Assembly (NCBI GenBank): GCA_016786845.1
Contig: JAEUVB010000015.1
Span: 62,001 to 126,000, forward strand
Direction of reading: 5' to 3'
DNA length: 64,000 nt
Source: Chitinophagaceae bacterium
GTDB taxonomy: Bacteria > Bacteroidota > Bacteroidia > Chitinophagales > Chitinophagaceae
The stretch's first letter is position 1; each line of letters begins with the position of its first letter. The notes under the pieces are model-generated. The model made no database searches. It worked only from the letters and a program-made list of their open reading frames with translations, and was not told the origin of the DNA. Positions 61,257 to 64,000 of this stretch are shown here, in pieces. The translations under genes were made by a program, and so were the position numbers.

Positions 61257-62461
61257 TCCGCATCCGACATATCATCTTTTGGAGTCTGTGCTTGCTCATG
61301 GCTTGTTCTAAACCGCCCGAAACCAATTGGGCCTTCACCCTCGATCGTAATGGTAAGGAACCCTACGGATGCTTTATTGCCTACAATCAACTGCACAGTA
61401 TTTTCCCGGGTGCGGAAATCAAACCGGGAAGGAAAATCATGCAGCAAATCAATCGCACCCTGCGCAATGATGCCAATACATCACGCACCGGAAATATCAT
61501 TCTGTATGTGGCCCACTCCTTCGAGGCCGACAGCATGGAACTCGAAAAGTTTAAGGAATTCATTCAGGAGGGGAATGCGATTTGCATCATCTCCAATACC
61601 TTCAGCGATAATATCCTCGAATTCTTCCGCGTGAAGGAAGATACCCTGCGCATGGGGATTGATTCGGTGTTCGGATATCGTGATACCCTGAGGGATCAAA
61701 TCATTTCCATCAATTTTAATCATGAGAAAAAGGATTTCTTATTCAATGGACTCACACTCTATCAATGGTTCGATACCCTGAGTCCGCAGCATGAAGAGAC
61801 TTTTCAATTTGGTTATGTGGGTGTGGCCGAACATCCCAATGTGCTCGCTTATGTAAAAGACAATGGTGCCCTCATGATCGGTCGCAGTCCCGTGGCCTTT
61901 ACCAATTACTTTCTCCTGCAAGGCGATAATAGAAAATACTACGAGTACTTTTTGTCTTTCTTCAATGAATACCCCAGCACGGTGACCTGGTACAGCAAGG
62001 TCTTTCGCGAAGCGGGCGAAGAAGATGAGGAGAATGATCTTTCCTTTTTGTTGAAATTCCCGCCATTGTTTTATGCCTTCCTGATGATTCTGGCCTTGCT
62101 CTTATTGTATACCGTGTTTGCATCCAAGCGCAAACAAAAAGAAATCCCGATCATACCCCCTAACCTGAATTCATCCCTCGAATTTGTAGAAACGGTGGGC
62201 GGATTATACTTCAGTAAAAAAGACAATGCCAATCTCGCTGAAAAAATGATACGTCACTACCTCGAGAATGTACGCACCCGATACAATATTCCGGCACGTG
62301 AAGCCAATGAGGAGTTGGCCGTGCAATTGGCTTTGAGAGCCGATCTCTCGCTCGACGATACCCGGGCTTTTGTATCTTATTTAAATTATATTCGCAGTGC
62401 CGATGTGGTCACCGATATCGACATTCAGCACCTCTATCGTCAACTTCAAAAATTCAGCTAA
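61253..62461 (+). CDS. DUF4350-domain membrane protein
   Basis: The protein has 402 residues and begins at GTG overlapping the previous stop. It has a lipoprotein-like start (RIRHIIFWSLCLLMAC), a large periplasmic alpha/beta domain that contains 'EPYGCFIAYNQL' and 'LEKFKEFIQEGNAICIISNTFSD' (the DUF4350 pattern), one membrane helix at about 275-295, and a C-terminal cytoplasmic helical part ('EMIRHYLENVRTRYNI'-type). It belongs to the MoxR operon group. MoxR begins 1 base after its stop. Confidence 0.85.
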   Translation: MIRIRHIIFWSLCLLMACSKPPETNWAFTLDRNGKEPYGCFIAYNQLHSIFPGAEIKPGRKIMQQINRTLRNDANTSRTGNIILYVAHSFEADSMELEKFKEFIQEGNAICIISNTFSDNILEFFRVKEDTLRMGIDSVFGYRDTLRDQIISINFNHEKKDFLFNGLTLYQWFDTLSPQHEETFQFGYVGVAEHPNVLAYVKDNGALMIGRSPVAFTNYFLLQGDNRKYYEYFLSFFNEYPSTVTWYSKVFREAGEEDEENDLSFLLKFPPLFYAFLMILALLLLYTVFASKRKQKEIPIIPPNLNSSLEFVETVGGLYFSKKDNANLAEKMIRHYLENVRTRYNIPAREANEELAVQLALRADLSLDDTRAFVSYLNYIRSADVVTDIDIQHLYRQLQKFS

Positions 62462-62462
62462 T

Positions 62463-63443
62463 ATGGAACAATCACCCTTTGAAAACAGAATCGATATACA
62501 GGCTATACAGGATTCAATGTATTTGGTGAAACGGGAAGTGGCCAAGGTGGTGGTCGGGCAGGAGTCTACCATCGAACTGATGCTGGCTGCTATTTTATCC
62601 AATGGACATATACTGCTGGAAGGTGTGCCGGGTGTGGCTAAAACACTCACGGCCAAATTGATCGCGAAAACCATTGATGTCGGATTTTCACGGATACAGT
62701 TTACCCCCGATCTGATGCCGAGCGATGTAATGGGTACGAATGTATTTAATCCTCAAACCATTAGCTTCGAATTTAAACGCGGACCCATCTTTAGCAATAT
62801 CATCCTCATCGACGAAATCAACAGGGCTCCGGCAAAAACGCAGGCGGCTTTGTTCGAGGTGATGGAAGAGCGAACCATCACCATTGATGGTACATCCTAT
62901 GTATTGGATCAGCCCTTTATGGTGATTGCCACTCAGAATCCGGTAGAACACGAAGGGACCTACCAATTGCCCGAGGCACAGCTCGATCGTTTCGCTTTCA
63001 AGCTCATCGTGCATTATCCCGATCATGAACAAGAAGTAGAAATATTGCAGCGGCATCAAAAAAATTACACCATGCACTCGATGATTGATCAGGTGAAAAA
63101 AGTATTGGATAAAGAACACCTGACCCATTTGCGCGAACTTGTTTCCCGCATCAGTGTGGAAGAGAAATTGCTTTCCTATATTGCTCAAATTGTTCAGCAA
63201 ACCCGCACCCATGGCGGCTTATTGCTGGGTGCATCTCCGCGTGCCTCGGTCACCATACTCAATACCGCCAAGGCCCTGGCTTCCTTAAGAGGCCGTGATT
63301 TTGTAACGCCGGATGATATCGTACAAGTCGCATTGCCGGCCCTCCGCCACAGAATTTCGCTTAGTGCCGAAAAGGAAATGGATGGATCCACCACCGATGA
63401 TGTGGTGAATGGAATTATTAAAGGGATAGAAATACCGAGGTAG
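62463..63443 (+). CDS. MoxR-family AAA+ ATPase
   Basis: The ATG at 62463 (MEQSPFENRIDI) gives 326 residues. An earlier in-frame start would overlap the DUF4350 gene. Motifs are Walker A LLEGVPGVAKTLTAK, the region FTPDLMPSDVMGTNVF, Walker B IILIDEINRAPAKTQ, sensor 1 VIATQNPVEHEGTY and the arginine-finger region QLDRFAFK. It likely acts as a chaperone that inserts cofactors or activates VWA/DUF58 proteins. The DUF58 gene that normally follows is absent. Repeats and lipA come next. Confidence 0.95.
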   Translation: MEQSPFENRIDIQAIQDSMYLVKREVAKVVVGQESTIELMLAAILSNGHILLEGVPGVAKTLTAKLIAKTIDVGFSRIQFTPDLMPSDVMGTNVFNPQTISFEFKRGPIFSNIILIDEINRAPAKTQAALFEVMEERTITIDGTSYVLDQPFMVIATQNPVEHEGTYQLPEAQLDRFAFKLIVHYPDHEQEVEILQRHQKNYTMHSMIDQVKKVLDKEHLTHLRELVSRISVEEKLLSYIAQIVQQTRTHGGLLLGASPRASVTILNTAKALASLRGRDFVTPDDIVQVALPALRHRISLSAEKEMDGSTTDDVVNGIIKGIEIPR

Positions 63444-63636
63444 GGTATTGGTCATTGGGGTGTAAAGTCTTTTTTTTCGCTTGCCTTGAGTGAAACCTTG
63501 CGGCTCAAATTTTATCAAGATCGGCTCTGCCTATGTGGAGGAAAAGTGGAGAGAATGACATTCCTTAAATTAGATTTCGTTTTATTCGAGTGTTCTTCGA
63601 GATGCTGCGGATTACGACGCTGCCCCATTCGGAGCT

Positions 63637-63858
63637 GTCATCCCGGTTGGCTATGTTTCCTTTCCGATAGCGGAACAAGGAAACAGCCAGACCGGGATCT
63701 CCTGTTCTTGATCGCGCTAAAATCGTAATATCCAACTAAAAACTAAAAATTAAACATTAAAAACTCCTTCGCTTGTTGCCTCAGCAGATCCCGGTCTGTC
63801 CCGGCATATCATTTTAGGGAAACGACGAGACTACATACGCCGGACCAACCGGGATGAC
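63637..63858. repeat. Nested inverted-repeat element between moxR and lipA
   Basis: Three perfect pairs nest: GTCATCCCGGTTGG (63637-63650) with CCAACCGGGATGAC (63845-63858); AGACCGGGATCT (63689-63700) with AGATCCCGGTCT (63786-63797); and a hairpin GTTTCCTT/AAGGAAAC (63655-63684). It lies between convergent genes. The rest of the 418-base gap shows nothing else. An AT-rich stretch (ATTAAACATTAAAAACT) resembles the lead of R2 in reverse. Confidence 0.75.
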
Positions 63859-63861
63859 ATT

Positions 63862-64000
63862 CTATATCGGTCTGCCGCTGATCAAATGCTTTTCAGAATG
63901 ATAAGAGGACCTTACCAAAGGGCCGCTCTCCACATGATCTAACCCGATACGATAACCAATTTCCTGATATTCCTGGAATTCATCGGGATGCACAAAACGC
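63862..64000 (-). CDS. lipA: Lipoyl synthase, C-terminal end (rest beyond window)
   Basis: 45 codons before the TAG are visible. '[16 protein letters not shown]' and '[15 protein letters not shown]' are the C-terminal signature of LipA, including the conserved R-S-S-Y-H. LipA is a radical SAM enzyme that inserts sulfur into octanoyl groups. The gene continues upstream outside the window. Confidence 0.93.
   Translation of the reverse strand, partial: RFVHPDEFQEYQEIGYRIGLDHVESGPLVRSSYHSEKHLISGRPI

Noticed and set aside
1..64000. tRNA, rRNA or intact insertion sequence
   Set aside because: No T-loop/anticodon pattern, rRNA stretch or transposase domain was found by reading; only small repeats without transposase are present.

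Overview
The window is chromosomal DNA of a Bacteroidota bacterium, probably of the Chitinophagales/Saprospirales type. The evidence is six secreted proteins with type IX secretion (T9SS) C-terminal sorting domains, a SusC-like TonB receptor with a carboxypeptidase-regulatory-like domain, BatD/BatE, an HU-CCDC81 protein, DUF4836-like and DUF4397 lipoproteins, and the Bacteroidota -7 promoter box TAnnTTTG in front of many genes. Genus-level placement is not possible from the sequence alone.

Layout. 1-6.3 kb (minus strand): an edge-truncated HU-CCDC81 membrane protein, a TPR/beta-barrel outer-membrane protein and a TonB-dependent receptor. 6.3-11.3 kb: hisS, two tiny paralogous lipoproteins, a DUF4836-like lipoprotein, a PlsC-type acyltransferase and a priA cut off after about 147 codons. 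11.3-16.3 kb: a repeat copy, a PIN toxin-antitoxin pair, a T9SS metalloprotease, a Crp/Fnr regulator, several palindromic repeats and an uncharacterised Bacteroidota protein with a Crp/Fnr-like operator. 16.3-20.8 kb: an accessory, AT-rich island with an 11 x 21 bp tandem array, a NUDIX hydrolase and a PLD/SF2-helicase/DUF3427 gene split by one in-frame TAA. 20.8-24.3 kb: small lipoprotein, Crp/Fnr regulator with DUF2892 and a microprotein, a repeat cluster and an RDD membrane protein. 24.4-31.0 kb: batD-batE and two T9SS proteins. 31.1-46.5 kb: mostly housekeeping (tsaE, copper ATPase, arginase-like, ABC-F, antiporter, accD, class V aminotransferase, smpB, pnuC) with M43 and M1 T9SS peptidases. 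46.5-55.1 kb: a PNGase F-like T9SS protein, rpsO-pnp, a CrtI-like oxidoreductase, a TlpA-like thioredoxin and purH. 55.2-59.4 kb: small envelope proteins, an orphan AT-rich gene and repeats. 59.5-63.4 kb: a SpoIIM/DUF95 - DUF4129 - DUF4350 - MoxR operon. The right edge holds the 3' end of lipA.

Main points of interest. (1) The PLD-helicase interrupted by a single nonsense codon followed directly by ATG. (2) The 21-bp iteron-like array beside it. (3) A truncated priA lying next to a dispersed repeat. (4) Several dispersed palindromic repeat families, one pair showing structure-preserving changes. (5) A perfect Crp/Fnr-type half-site pair centred about 41.5 bases upstream of the expected start of transcription. 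(6) At least seven genes in which TAnnTTTR ends exactly 4 bases before the start codon, which predicts leaderless mRNAs. No clearly new multi-gene system could be proven. The 16.3-20.4 kb island is the best candidate. No tRNA, rRNA, CRISPR array or intact transposase was seen.
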